From Blastopirellula sp. (lineage in GTDB: Bacteria; Planctomycetota; Planctomycetia; Pirellulales; Pirellulaceae): 42,115 nucleotides of DNA. A program made the translations under genes and the position numbers. Of this stretch, positions 9,284-18,020 are shown in pieces. The stretch spans positions 1-42,115 of the forward strand of contig NVWB01000018.1 in NCBI GenBank assembly GCA_002733575.1. The letters are read 5' to 3'. The first letter of the stretch is position 1. Every line of letters starts with the position of its first letter. The notes beneath the pieces are model-generated. The model was not told where the DNA came from. It worked only from the letters and a program-made list of their open reading frames with translations, and did no database searches.

Positions 9284-10461
9284 ATGAGATCATTCTTATT
9301 CAAACGTGAGGGTCGAAAGAATTTCTATTTCGAGTACGAAACTGAGGACGGAGAGAAAAAGCAGGAATCGGCCAAAACAGATGACGAAAACGATGCCCGG
9401 GACTACATGGCTAAAAGGAAGCTCGAAATACTGGCAGGCACTACCACCAACGAGAAAACCCCGTGGGATGACTTTGTAGAGTATTACGAAGTGATGCACC
9501 TCTCAAACCTTGCCCCTTCTACGCTTCAAAATGTGAAGTGTACCCTACTCCTTTTTAAAGAATTGGTTGGCACAAAGACTATTCAGAAGGTTAGCGTAAG
9601 GGAAGTTGATAAGTTCACGCTAAAGATGAAAACGAGGACACAACGGAAGAAAAAAATGGCAAGTGGAAGATAGTCCCACTGAGCAAAAGCACAATCAATA
9701 AGCACTTGAGACAACTTCGGGCTGCCCTGAGATTTGCGAAGAAAAAAGAATACATCAAGCAGGTTCCAGCCGTTGACATGATAGCAGGGAACGAAGACGA
9801 CAATACCGAACGATCATTCACGACCGAAGAATACGAGAGAATGCTAAGTGCTGCTAAAAAAGCAGTTCCCTCAGAGGACTTGAAAGACTGGCAGTTCTTA
9901 ATGAACGCCATGTGGTTATCGGGCATTCGCCTTAGCGAAGCTATGCAGCTCACTTGGAGTCGTACAGGTGTGGTTGCAATTATCGAAAGAAGACCGGGCA
10001 TATTCTGCCTAAGCTTCAAGCCAGAGGGCCAGAAGAACAATAAGCGGCAGATCATTCCTTGTATTCCTGAGATGAGCGACTTGCTGAACTCTGTTCCTAA
10101 AAGCGAGAGAACGGGATTTGCAATCAATGTCCTCCAGGATGAACAGCCAGGCCCTCGAAAAGTTAAAGTCAGAGAGGTAATCAAAAGCATAAGTAAGGCA
10201 GCATCGGTAAGCCTTACACCAGGAGTTGAAGATTGGGCTAAGCCACATGACTACCGAAGAAGTTTTGTCACCAAACAAGTGCTGGATGGAGTGTCACCAT
10301 TCTTACTTCAAAAAGTAGCCCGGCATGAGAACATTCAGACCACATTGAAGTATTATTTACACCTCGATCTTGACGGAATGCTCGACACTATGTATGACCG
10401 CCAGGGGCACACTGACTATCGCCCTGACACCACCGCAGAAAAACGATTTTTTCCCAGGTAA
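9284..10461 (+). pseudogene. Tyrosine integrase split by a -1 frameshift
   Basis: Two frames together make one integrase. Frame 1 (ATG 9284 to stop 9673) gives the N-terminal arm and SAM-like domain (WDDFVEYYEVMHLSNLAPSTLQNVK). The next frame, in register from about 9652 (KNGKWKIVPLSKSTINKHLRQLR), carries the rest and the catalytic domain: MWLSGIRLSEAMQL (box I Arg), PHDYRRSF (H..R), VARHENIQTT (His) and LKYYLHL (Tyr). The change of frame falls at an A7 run (9650-9656). It could be a decay mutation, a sequencing indel or a programmed frameshift; everything else in the gene is intact. The protein is the same subfamily as the integrase at 34378, with matching (A/G)(M/L)WLSG(I/L)R and RHE boxes. 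TTG 9257 is an alternative, less likely start. Confidence 0.75.
9650..9680 (+). promoter_or_regulatory. Candidate -1 frameshift site: A7 run plus short hairpin
   Basis: Seven A (9650-9656) are read in the upstream frame as AAA AAA A. A one-base backward slip puts the ribosome in the downstream integrase frame. Five bases later AGTGG (9662-9666) can pair with CCACT (9676-9680). Heptamer, spacer and hairpin are arranged as in known -1 frameshift signals, but the stem is weak, so a plain mutation is equally possible. Confidence 0.35.
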
Positions 10462-10634
10462 AACGTCACTCGCTTTTGGATGTAGAGTCCAAATCAAGTC
10501 GTGATTGCTGTTCTCTAATGGTTGAACCGCAGCGGTAGACTTTTCATCACACGCAAAATACTTGATAATTGAATTTCGCTGAGATTGTTATTCGTGTTCC
10601 AATATACCTTCTTACTCAAATATTGAGATAAATT

Positions 10635-11408
10635 ATGCCCAAAGGGAAAATCGTATTAGTTACCGGTGCAGGTCGTGGTATCGGTCAAGCCATGGCCATT
10701 CATCTGGCAGCAGCCGGAGCCAAGGTGGCATTATCGGCACGTAGTGAAGCACAGTTAAATGAAACTGCAGAAAAAATAACCGGCGCCGGTGGAACTGCCC
10801 TGGTGATCCCTGGTGACTTAACCGACCGCGCTCAACTGGCGGCTACCGTGGAAAAAGTCGAAGCCGAGTGGGGCCCTATTGAAGTGCTGGTCAACAATGC
10901 CGGCGTCGGCAGTAGTTCGAGCCCTCGTCCGATTACCGAATTTGACGACGATTTCTGGGACTTCACTTTTGATTTGAATGTCACTGTGCCTTACTTGCTT
11001 TGCAAACGTGTTTTGCCGAGCATGATTGAGAAAAAATGGGGACGCATTATTAATATCTCTTCGATCAATGCCAAAGTGCCGGCCTTGCATGGCTGCGCGT
11101 ATGTGGCCAGCAAGCATGCCATCGCAGGGCTCACCAAAGCCATCGCCAAAGAAGTGGCCGACCAAGGTATCACGGCCAACGCAATCTGCCCCGGCGTGAC
11201 TGCCACTGAGATGAACGACAAACGAATTGACTACGATATCGAGCGGACCGGCATGAGCTTTGCTGAAATCGAAGCCCAAGCCTCACCACTCGGTCGTCGA
11301 TTGACCACCGATGAAATGGCCCCGCTGGCAGTCTTTTTGGCTTCCGATGGCTCCGCCGGCATTAACGGGCAGTTATTAAACGTCTGTGGCGGAACTGTGA
11401 TGTGCTAG
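10635..11408 (+). CDS. Short-chain dehydrogenase/reductase (SDR)
   Basis: A 257-residue NAD(P)-dependent oxidoreductase of the classical SDR family. It has the Rossmann dinucleotide motif TGAGRGIG (10-17), NNAG (87-90), catalytic Ser (ISS, 142-143) and YVASK (Tyr156, Lys160). ARS after the second strand hints at NADP(H) preference, which is inference. SDRs of this length include 3-oxoacyl-ACP reductase-like enzymes and many sugar or alcohol dehydrogenases, and the substrate cannot be named from sequence. The last residues (GGTVMC) follow the usual IN.Q.L.V.GG end of the family. It is cytosolic, 98 bp upstream of a sulfatase on the same strand, so the two could be co-transcribed. Confidence 0.9.
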   Translation: MPKGKIVLVTGAGRGIGQAMAIHLAAAGAKVALSARSEAQLNETAEKITGAGGTALVIPGDLTDRAQLAATVEKVEAEWGPIEVLVNNAGVGSSSSPRPITEFDDDFWDFTFDLNVTVPYLLCKRVLPSMIEKKWGRIINISSINAKVPALHGCAYVASKHAIAGLTKAIAKEVADQGITANAICPGVTATEMNDKRIDYDIERTGMSFAEIEAQASPLGRRLTTDEMAPLAVFLASDGSAGINGQLLNVCGGTVMC

Positions 11409-11506
11409 GAAACGGACCAATTTTCATTTCACTCGCAAACCATGTATAATTGAACACAGTTTTGAAATCCTGCCGAACCACCCTTCCCTAAAACGCCGAG
11501 ATTTTC

Positions 11507-12898
11507 ATGAAATTAATAAGGCTCACAACTCTAGTATTCGCTTGCATTCTTGTATTTTCGAACATCTCAATTCAAGCTGCTGAATCCGCAAAGCCCAATA
11601 TCTTATTGATGCTGGCCGATGACCTCGGCAGTGGCGACTTGAGTTGCTATGGCAGCCCTGAGACGAAAACTCCGGTGCTTGATCAACTGGCCCAAGATGG
11701 TATTCGGTTCGATGATTTCTATGCCGCGTGTGGTGTTTGTTCGCCTTCTCGTGCCGCGTTGTTGACTGGTCGATTTTCTGTTCGCGCTGGTGTCTACAGT
11801 TGGGTTCACGCTTCTCAGCACATGCACCTGCGGGTTGAAGAAACTACGATTGCCGAACTGATGAAAGAGGCTGGCTACTCAACCGCCCATGTTGGCAAAT
11901 GGCATCTTGGATACGATCTGGTCAAAGGATCAGGCCCTGGCCCGAACCCTGGTGATCACGGTTTTGACTACTGGTTAGCCACCGGAAACAATGCCATTCC
12001 ATCGCATCGCAATCCGACGAACTTTGTACGCAACGGAAAAGCGTTAGGCGAAGTCCAAGGGTATTCGTGTCAATTAGTGGCTGATGAAGCCATCACTTGG
12101 CTAGACAATCATCGAGATAAATCGAAACCCTTCTTTTTGAATGTTTGGTTCCATGAGCCTCATTCCAAGGTGGCCTCGCCAGAAGAACTAGCCAAACGTC
12201 ACAAAGGAGTACGCAACCCAGAATACTACGGCTGCATTGAAAACATGGACCTCGCCGTTGGTCGATTGCTGGCCAAACTAGATGACATGAAAGTTTCGGA
12301 TAACACCATCGTGATTTTCACCTCAGACAACGGCAGCTACATGACCGACCGACTCAACAACCGAGGCTTTACCGGTCGCAAAACCCAACTCTGGGAAGGC
12401 GGCATTCGCGAGCCCGGTATGATGCGATGGCCTGGTAAAATTAAGCCTGGCACTGTTTCAGATCAACCGGCGGGCTTGGTCGACATTTTACCTACGCTGT
12501 GTGAAGTGGCCGGTATCTCTGCCCCGCAAGATCGAACATTAGATGGTGTCAGTCTCGTTTCCCACATAACTGGCGGCAAGTTGCACCGAGAAAAACCGCT
12601 CTACTGGTTCTACAATCCCTCTCGCCCTGTTTGTGTGATTCGCAATGGAGACTGGTGCCTGATCGCCGATCCAGAGCTCGATCTATCGAGAAACAATATG
12701 TTTCTGGAAGAGTACATTGGGCCGATCAAAGAAACCAAACTGATCAATCTTCGGCTCTACAACTTACGAAAAGACCCTAAGCAGCAGACCGATCTCTCGA
12801 AAGATCGTCCTGAAATTTTTCAAAAAATGAAAACACAAATGTTTGAACTGCACGCCGATGTGGTGCAGGAAGCGTTTGACTGGCGAACCGTAAAGTAA
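11507..12898 (+). CDS. Secreted sulfatase (formylglycine-dependent)
   Basis: A 463-residue arylsulfatase-family enzyme that removes sulfate esters, probably from marine sulfated polysaccharides (family knowledge). A Sec signal peptide covers about residues 1-24 (hydrophobic LVFACILVFSN, cleavage near IQAA-ES). The mature part opens with PNILLMLADDLG, whose Asp38-Asp39 bind Ca. C78-S-P-S-R82 is the sulfatase signature whose Cys is converted to formylglycine by a maturase not encoded here. AHVGKWHLG and VIFTSDNGS are further active-site and metal motifs, and the length is normal. A second sulfatase follows 100 bp downstream on the same strand, suggesting a small polysaccharide-utilisation cluster. 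Confidence 0.93.
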   Translation: MKLIRLTTLVFACILVFSNISIQAAESAKPNILLMLADDLGSGDLSCYGSPETKTPVLDQLAQDGIRFDDFYAACGVCSPSRAALLTGRFSVRAGVYSWVHASQHMHLRVEETTIAELMKEAGYSTAHVGKWHLGYDLVKGSGPGPNPGDHGFDYWLATGNNAIPSHRNPTNFVRNGKALGEVQGYSCQLVADEAITWLDNHRDKSKPFFLNVWFHEPHSKVASPEELAKRHKGVRNPEYYGCIENMDLAVGRLLAKLDDMKVSDNTIVIFTSDNGSYMTDRLNNRGFTGRKTQLWEGGIREPGMMRWPGKIKPGTVSDQPAGLVDILPTLCEVAGISAPQDRTLDGVSLVSHITGGKLHREKPLYWFYNPSRPVCVIRNGDWCLIADPELDLSRNNMFLEEYIGPIKETKLINLRLYNLRKDPKQQTDLSKDRPEIFQKMKTQMFELHADVVQEAFDWRTVK

Positions 12899-13020
12899 CT
12901 ATCGCCAATGCCTAATCTGCATGGATGCACCGCATACATTCCTAGTCTATACTTAGAGAGAGTTAAAACTGTTGACTGTTTACTGTCTGACTTGCTTTCT
13001 CAATGAACCATCGTGATCTC

Positions 13021-14916
13021 ATGAAAAAATACTTCACTGCTTTATTTGCTTCTTTGTTCATCGTGTCATCCGCACTAACTTCGGTTAGTCAGGCTGCTGA
13101 TCGACCGAATATTGTTTGGATTGTTTCCGAAGACAATTCCATTCATTACCTAGACCACTTTTTTCCAGGCGGAGCCAAACTGCCGAACATCGAGGCCCTG
13201 GCCGCACATGGGCTGACGTATGACCATGCGTTTTCTAACGCTCCGGTTTGCTCGGTGGCCCGAACCACATTGGCAACTTCCTGCTATGGTCCACGCATCG
13301 GCACGCAATTTCATCGCCGCTATGCCATGGCCGAAATGCCACAAGGGTTGGAAATGTTCCCCGCTTATCTCAGACAAGCAGGTTACTACACCACCAACAA
13401 TTCAAAGACCGATTACAACGCCATCCCCGGCAAGAATGTTTGGGATGAATCTTCTCGTAAAGCTTCATGGCGAAACCGGGCTGATAAAAGCCAGCCGTTC
13501 TATCATATGGAATCACATGCACAAAGCCACGAAAGCTCACTTCATTTTAGCCAAGCCAGTTACGAAAATGACAAAACCAAACACGACCCCGCAAAGGTTG
13601 TTGTTGCCGATTACTTCCCAGATACTCCATTGTTCCGCTACACTCATGCTCGTTACTTAGACAACCACCTAACCATCGATAACATTGTGGCAAACACCGT
13701 TGCCAAACTGGAAGAAGATGGCGTTCTCGAAGATACTTTCATTTTCTACTTCGGCGATCACGGCGGCGTTCTGCCTCGCGGCAAAGGCTACATCTACGAA
13801 TCAGGCTTGCATGTTCCACTAATCATTCGCGTCCCTAAAAACTTCAAACACTTGGTCGATGGCAAGCTGGGCAGTCGAGTCAAAGGGTTTGTTGACTTCG
13901 TTGACTTCGGCCCCACTACATTGAATTTAGCCGGCGTAAAAGTGCCCAGCCAAGTCGATGGCAGGCCTTTTCTTGGCAAAGGTATCTCGATGAAAGAGGT
14001 CAACTCGCGCGATGAATCGTTTGGCTATGCTGACCGGTTTGATGAAAAATACGATCTCGTTCGTTCACTTCGCAAAGGCAAATTTCAATACATTCGCAAC
14101 TTCCAACCGTATCTGCCTGATGGTTTGAACAACAACTACCGCTACAAAATGTTGGCCTTTGTCGAGTGGCGAGATCTGTTTAATGCTGGCAAACTCTCTG
14201 GCCCTCAACTTCAGTTCTTTGAAGCCAAAACACCGGAAGCCCTGTACGACTGCGTCGCCGATCCTCACCAAGTCAACAATTTGGCAAACGACCCTAAGTA
14301 TCGAGATGTATTGGTTGACCTGAGAACTCGCTTGCAAGAGAAGCTCAGATCGCTGCCTGATCTTAGCCTCTACCCCGAAAGTGAATTGGCACCCAACGCG
14401 ATGTCGAACGCAGTTGCTTATGGCCAAAAGCATAAAGCAGAAATCTCAGATTTGCTGGCAACCGCTGATCTAGCTTTAGAGCCCTTTGATCAAGCCAAAT
14501 CCCACATTCTGGCCGCTCTGACATCAAACAACCCAATGCAACGCTACTGGGGTGCCATGGTTTGCACCTCATTTGGTGAAGCGGCAGCCGCTTTAGCTGG
14601 CGATGTAAAGCCGCTGTTGAAAGATGAGTCGCTGATTGTACGTGTGCGTGCGGCAGAATTCCTCGGTCTGATTGGCGAGATCAACCCGCAAGAGGTGTTG
14701 ACCGATGTGGTGAATACTTCGCAAAACCCGGTAGAAGGCACCGAAGCGTTGAACTCAATCGTCTGGTTCAAAGACTTCTTTGACGGCAAATACCCAGTCA
14801 AACGATCCGACTTCCACCCCGTCAAAATGGGAGCAGATGTTGATGATCGATTGAACTACATCAACGGTGTGCCTTACCCAGCTAAGAAAGCACCGAAAAA
14901 GAAGAAAAAGAAATAG
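13021..14916 (+). CDS. Secreted sulfatase, heparan N-sulfatase-like, with HEAT-like C-terminus
   Basis: About 631 residues from ATG 13021 (MKKYFTALFASLF), which gives the cleaner signal peptide; ATG 13003 would add six residues. The mature protein starts RPNIVWIVSEDNS. The formylglycine motif is CSVAR in NAPVCSVARTTLATSCY, with Ala in place of Pro, as in the N-sulfoglucosamine sulfohydrolase-like group. YFGDHGG is the downstream metal-binding motif. After the sulfatase fold, about residues 500-590 form paired helices (RYWGAMVCTSFG, LIVRVRAAEFLG) resembling HEAT repeats. The last residues are a lysine run. The likely role is extracellular or periplasmic desulfation of polysaccharides. Confidence 0.9.
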   Translation: MKKYFTALFASLFIVSSALTSVSQAADRPNIVWIVSEDNSIHYLDHFFPGGAKLPNIEALAAHGLTYDHAFSNAPVCSVARTTLATSCYGPRIGTQFHRRYAMAEMPQGLEMFPAYLRQAGYYTTNNSKTDYNAIPGKNVWDESSRKASWRNRADKSQPFYHMESHAQSHESSLHFSQASYENDKTKHDPAKVVVADYFPDTPLFRYTHARYLDNHLTIDNIVANTVAKLEEDGVLEDTFIFYFGDHGGVLPRGKGYIYESGLHVPLIIRVPKNFKHLVDGKLGSRVKGFVDFVDFGPTTLNLAGVKVPSQVDGRPFLGKGISMKEVNSRDESFGYADRFDEKYDLVRSLRKGKFQYIRNFQPYLPDGLNNNYRYKMLAFVEWRDLFNAGKLSGPQLQFFEAKTPEALYDCVADPHQVNNLANDPKYRDVLVDLRTRLQEKLRSLPDLSLYPESELAPNAMSNAVAYGQKHKAEISDLLATADLALEPFDQAKSHILAALTSNNPMQRYWGAMVCTSFGEAAAALAGDVKPLLKDESLIVRVRAAEFLGLIGEINPQEVLTDVVNTSQNPVEGTEALNSIVWFKDFFDGKYPVKRSDFHPVKMGADVDDRLNYINGVPYPAKKAPKKKKKK

Positions 14917-15158
14917 TTTGCCCTAGAGCATTTTGGAAAACGATGTTCTCGAATGCACACGAATAGAGCGAGCAAAATCACCATTCTTGCTAGCTTCGTT
15001 AGGGACTGAAAATCAAACTCACACTGAACTACTAACTCCTTGTCCAAAATGCAAATTCAAAACTTTAATACTAGGGGCAGTAGACAAAACACGGAAAAGA
15101 TGGAAAAATAGCTCTCAGCCTCTGGCTTCCAGAGTCAAGACTGGAAAAGAGAGGTTAG

Positions 15159-15200
15159 AGCCGTCAAAGGGGTTAGCGCTCCTGACGGCTTGTTTTATTT
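15159..15200 (+). terminator. Strong hairpin with T-rich tail
   Basis: AGCCGTCA (15159-15166) pairs perfectly with TGACGGCT (15183-15190), followed by TGTTTTATTT. It lies in the 307-bp gap after the second sulfatase. A smaller perfect hairpin, CTCTGG/CCAGAG, occurs at about 15119-15133. I see no gene in 14917-15223; the open frame 14933-15250 runs into the tRNA and is not coding. Confidence 0.55.
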
Positions 15201-15223
15201 GTGTACTGACAAACATCTCTAAA

Positions 15224-15294
15224 GACGCAGGTGAGAATCGAACTCACTAAAAGCTGCTTTGCAGGCAGCCGCCTAGCCATTGGGCATCCGCGTC
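15224..15294 (-). tRNA. tRNA-Cys (anticodon GCA)
   Basis: On the minus strand the acceptor GACGCGG pairs with CTGCGTC (one G-U). The anticodon arm is GCTGC-CTGCAAA-GCAGC with anticodon GCA, and the T-arm is GTGAG-TTCGATT-CTCAC. All four arms can be drawn in 71 bases, with CCA not encoded. It marks the left edge of the 20-kb accessory island, with its 3' end facing left, away from the island. Confidence 0.92.
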
Positions 15295-15372
15295 ATAAAA
15301 GTACCACTCAATTTCAAGTAGCACTTTATGTAAGTCGATCCTGCACAACGATGTTCAGAAAGACTTTCATTT

Positions 15373-16173
15373 CTATACAATGTTTTCACACCAGTTAATT
15401 ACAAGTTGTGAATACCGTTTCCATATTTCAGGAAATCGAGTCACATTGGGAATATGGTTGACTTCTAACAAATATTTTGACCCATTCTCTGCAATCATAT
15501 AATCATTGGCGATTACTTCTAGATCAAAATACTTGGCTAAGTTTCGAGTATCAGACTCAAGCTCAGGATCAACACTCATAAAGCCTGCTGTATCATCATG
15601 GATTGATTTTAGCCAATCAACACCTTCGAGATGAATTTGCAATATTTCATCACCAAGCAAAACAACTCTTACGGCTTGGCCTTGTATAAAAGGTTCTAGA
15701 GTGCTCGCAAAAGGAGCTTCCCATTCTCCAATTAATCGCTCTTTATTCTCTCCACAGTGCCAGTCTCCCCATTTAGCAACTTGTTCATCCTCTACTGATA
15801 CAGAATTACCGGCTAATACAAAACCAAGGTTTTTTCCCGGAAATTCTGTCTGTGAGAGGGCTCGAACAAGACAAGCATGTTTTTTTCTACAATTAAGCAT
15901 TCCCAAAGGATTTGGAAAACAATTTCCACCCCAGAGACATAATGCGATGAACAAATCATAATCATTTTCAAATATTCCATGGAACACAACTCTATCCACT
16001 GGAACTTGCCATCCACCACTCTCTTTATCAACAAAGAGTTCACCTGCCACGACGTTATAATTTGGCATAGTAGAATGAGAAACAATCGGACCAGAAATCC
16101 TTGATTTAAGTTCTTCAAGTTCGGGTTCATCAAAACCAATCAAACATGTTCTCTTATTCATCGTCTGTGTCAT
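15373..16173 (-). CDS. ATP-grasp-like protein
   Basis: A 266-residue protein. The N-terminal part (1-100) looks like a pre-ATP-grasp region: a Rossmann-like start TCLIGFDEPELEEL, then a predicted second domain, then KKHACLVRAL. The C-terminal part carries ATP-grasp hallmarks: AVRVVLLGDEILQIHLEG, ANDYMIAENGSKY and LEVNHIPNV, where E237-x-N239 would bind Mg-ATP. Family members ligate a carboxylate to an amine or thiol (RimK, glutathione-synthetase and peptide-maturase types). Which reaction applies is unknown, and no precursor peptide was seen next to it. The middle is shorter than a full ATP-grasp domain, so it may be divergent. It lies alone between tRNA-Cys and a tRNA-Arg-like fragment. Start ATG 16173 has no clear ribosome binding site; the in-frame ATG 12 bases later is an alternative. 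Confidence 0.6.
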   Translation of the reverse strand: MTQTMNKRTCLIGFDEPELEELKSRISGPIVSHSTMPNYNVVAGELFVDKESGGWQVPVDRVVFHGIFENDYDLFIALCLWGGNCFPNPLGMLNCRKKHACLVRALSQTEFPGKNLGFVLAGNSVSVEDEQVAKWGDWHCGENKERLIGEWEAPFASTLEPFIQGQAVRVVLLGDEILQIHLEGVDWLKSIHDDTAGFMSVDPELESDTRNLAKYFDLEVIANDYMIAENGSKYLLEVNHIPNVTRFPEIWKRYSQLVINWCENIV

Positions 16174-16193
16174 TTCTAATTATTGAAAGTAAT

Positions 16194-16256
16194 TACCTCG
16201 CCGAGGAATCGAACCCCGTCTTACGGTTTAGAAGACCGCAGAACCACCTCTGGTTG
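16194..16256 (-). pseudogene. tRNA-Arg(TCT)-like fragment, possible attachment site
   Basis: The minus strand shows an anticodon arm GCGGT-CTTCTAA-ACCGT (anticodon TCT, Arg), a T-arm CGGGG-TTCGATT-CCTCG and a 3' strand GCGAGGT. A weak D-arm is visible, but the 5' acceptor strand that should read ACCTCGC is missing. It is therefore a tRNA lacking its 5' end, as expected at the distal end of an element integrated into a tRNA-Arg gene. An integrase gene starts about 185 bp to the right. The intact partner is not in the window. Confidence 0.55.
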
Positions 16257-16341
16257 AATCTCTCAAAATATCTCAAAACACCTAAGTCTCATGTCATCAG
16301 GTGCTTATGGCTTATAGTACGGTTTTTCATCAAGAAAAGTA

Positions 16342-16407
16342 GTTGCAACTATTACTGAACCGTGGTAAGCTGATCGTTGCAAAAAGTCGTTGCAAATGTC
16401 GTTGCAG
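16342..16407 (+). repeat. Four GTTGCA direct repeats before the integrase (arm-type sites?)
   Basis: GTTGCA occurs at about 16342, 16376, 16389 and 16401; the last three are in TCGTTGCA(A/G) context with 12-13-bp spacing. They sit between the tRNA-Arg-like fragment and the integrase start, where tyrosine integrases usually bind arm-type repeats. They could instead be operator sites for the integrase promoter. Confidence 0.45.
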
Positions 16408-16439
16408 ATTTCCCCACTTAATGAATTTGAGTGCCCTTC

Positions 16440-17798
16440 ATGGATAAGAAAATAAAACTGAGCTGGTACAAATCACGTGGATGCTGGCGGAAGAACTACC
16501 GAGGAAATCAACTTTACTTGGCAGTGGGTCAATGCACTGGGGATGATGACCCTGTTGGATATTCTATTGCGATGGGGGAGTTTGCAGAGCACGTAAAAAG
16601 ACTTGACGCAGAAGATGCCATCGCTAAAACCGAGAAGCGAGCAGCCGTAAAAACTGAAGCCGATATGCTCGCCAAGCAAGCAGAAGAAATGGATCAAGAG
16701 CGACAGATTGCTAAAGGCAAGCCCATCAGTGACACCCTTCACTACTCCGCATTCGCTGCGAACTATGATCAGTTAAAACCCACTCTCACAACAGGTACTC
16801 GTAATGTTGAGAAACTACATTTAATTGATAGAATCGCAGAGTACGTTGAAGGGTTTGAGAAGAGGGCAAAGGAAGGCAGATGTACCGTAGCTTGGTATAA
16901 CGAGAAGAGGGACAAACTTGATGACTTCCACAAGTTTACATATTACGCAGGTGTCGACTACCCGGAACAAATTACCGAAAATCTACTTAATGATTACCGC
17001 GAGTCACAAGCTACTCAGGCAGCTAAAGGAGAATTTTCTCCCTTCACAGTCAAGAAGCGACTTAAAGCAGTAAAGGCATTCTTCGAGTGGTGCTTTAAGT
17101 TTCACTATATCAAAGAGATGCCTCGCAACCTCGACAAAGACTATCCGAATGTAGTTGTTATGCCTGCTCCTAAGCCCTACCCGCTTACCCTTGATCAAGT
17201 TCACCAGTTTTGGAATCTCGCAATGAACAAGGGCAAGTATGACAATACCAGAGGCTACAGAAACGCATTGTATCTTCTCCTTGGCCTAAACTGTGGGTAC
17301 AGATCAAAAGACATTGCCACGCTCCGGTTTAATCATCTCCGGCAAGAAGGGGAGGGTTGGATAATAGATAGGCTACGCAATAAGACGAAAAACAAGAAGG
17401 TAAGACAGGTGCATAAAATCTGGAAAATAACGCACCGTCTATTGATGATGGAATGCGAAACTCGTGAGGCAGATGACGACCTGATGTTGCTCACTGAACA
17501 TGGCACCGAGCTAGTAACCGCAACTCTCAGTAATAAGACAAGTCACACCGATGCCGTTGGAGCGAACTGGGGCAGAATGAAACGTAAACTCAAATTGGGG
17601 AAAGGGTACGGCCATTCATGTTGTAGAGATACCGGCTCAAGTGACTTTGCACGACTTATGCCGGAGTCCCCAATAGCAGAGTCCCAATACTTGAGCCACA
17701 AGTTCCCCGGCATGTCTGAAACCTACATTCAACGAGCGTATGAAAGACTGTTTACCGGCATTGACAAGCTAGAAGAATACTACGGCCTTAATATGTAA
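16440..17798 (+). CDS. Tyrosine recombinase (integrase)
   Basis: About 452 residues from ATG 16440 (MDKKIKLSWYKSRGCWRKNY); GTG 16431 is an alternative. The first 100 residues form an arm-binding beta region and a long charged helix (EKRAAVKTEADMLAKQAEEM, coiled-coil-like). The core-binding domain is about 140-235 (FTVKKRLKAVKAFFEWCF). The catalytic domain has box I LGLNCGYRSKDIATLRF, then GHSCCRDTGSSDF (H and second R), YLSHKFPGMSETY (His) and QRAYERLF (likely nucleophile Tyr). It is the presumed mover of the left part of the island: a tRNA-Arg-like fragment and GTTGCA repeats lie upstream. A 12-bp perfect hairpin terminates it at 17833-17866. Confidence 0.85.
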   Translation: MDKKIKLSWYKSRGCWRKNYRGNQLYLAVGQCTGDDDPVGYSIAMGEFAEHVKRLDAEDAIAKTEKRAAVKTEADMLAKQAEEMDQERQIAKGKPISDTLHYSAFAANYDQLKPTLTTGTRNVEKLHLIDRIAEYVEGFEKRAKEGRCTVAWYNEKRDKLDDFHKFTYYAGVDYPEQITENLLNDYRESQATQAAKGEFSPFTVKKRLKAVKAFFEWCFKFHYIKEMPRNLDKDYPNVVVMPAPKPYPLTLDQVHQFWNLAMNKGKYDNTRGYRNALYLLLGLNCGYRSKDIATLRFNHLRQEGEGWIIDRLRNKTKNKKVRQVHKIWKITHRLLMMECETREADDDLMLLTEHGTELVTATLSNKTSHTDAVGANWGRMKRKLKLGKGYGHSCCRDTGSSDFARLMPESPIAESQYLSHKFPGMSETYIQRAYERLFTGIDKLEEYYGLNM

Positions 17799-17832
17799 AT
17801 AGCACTAACTCAACAACTCACAATTTGCACCT

Positions 17833-17870
17833 TAGCTTCAATGAGCGTTCCGTTTCATTGAAGCTATTTG
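17833..17870 (+). terminator. Terminator hairpin after integrase
   Basis: TAGCTTCAATGA (17833-17844) pairs perfectly with TCATTGAAGCTA (17855-17866), followed by TTTGTGT. The 12-bp stem is 34 bp past the integrase stop and insulates it from the replication genes downstream. Confidence 0.7.
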
Positions 17871-18020
17871 TGTACAGAGGCTTAGATTTCCTTCCAATCG
17901 AGAGATTAACTAAGGCACCAAGGACAACTAAGAAGTAGACAAAAAAAGAGCTGATCATCGGGCAAGATGAACAGCTCAGATTTCCATGCTATGTCGAAGT
18001 AGCAGAAAGTATTTTTTACA

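Noticed and set aside
14933..15250. 105-residue open frame after the second sulfatase
   Set aside because: It runs through a terminator hairpin into the tRNA-Cys gene, and its last residues (AGENRTH) are tRNA sequence read on the wrong strand.
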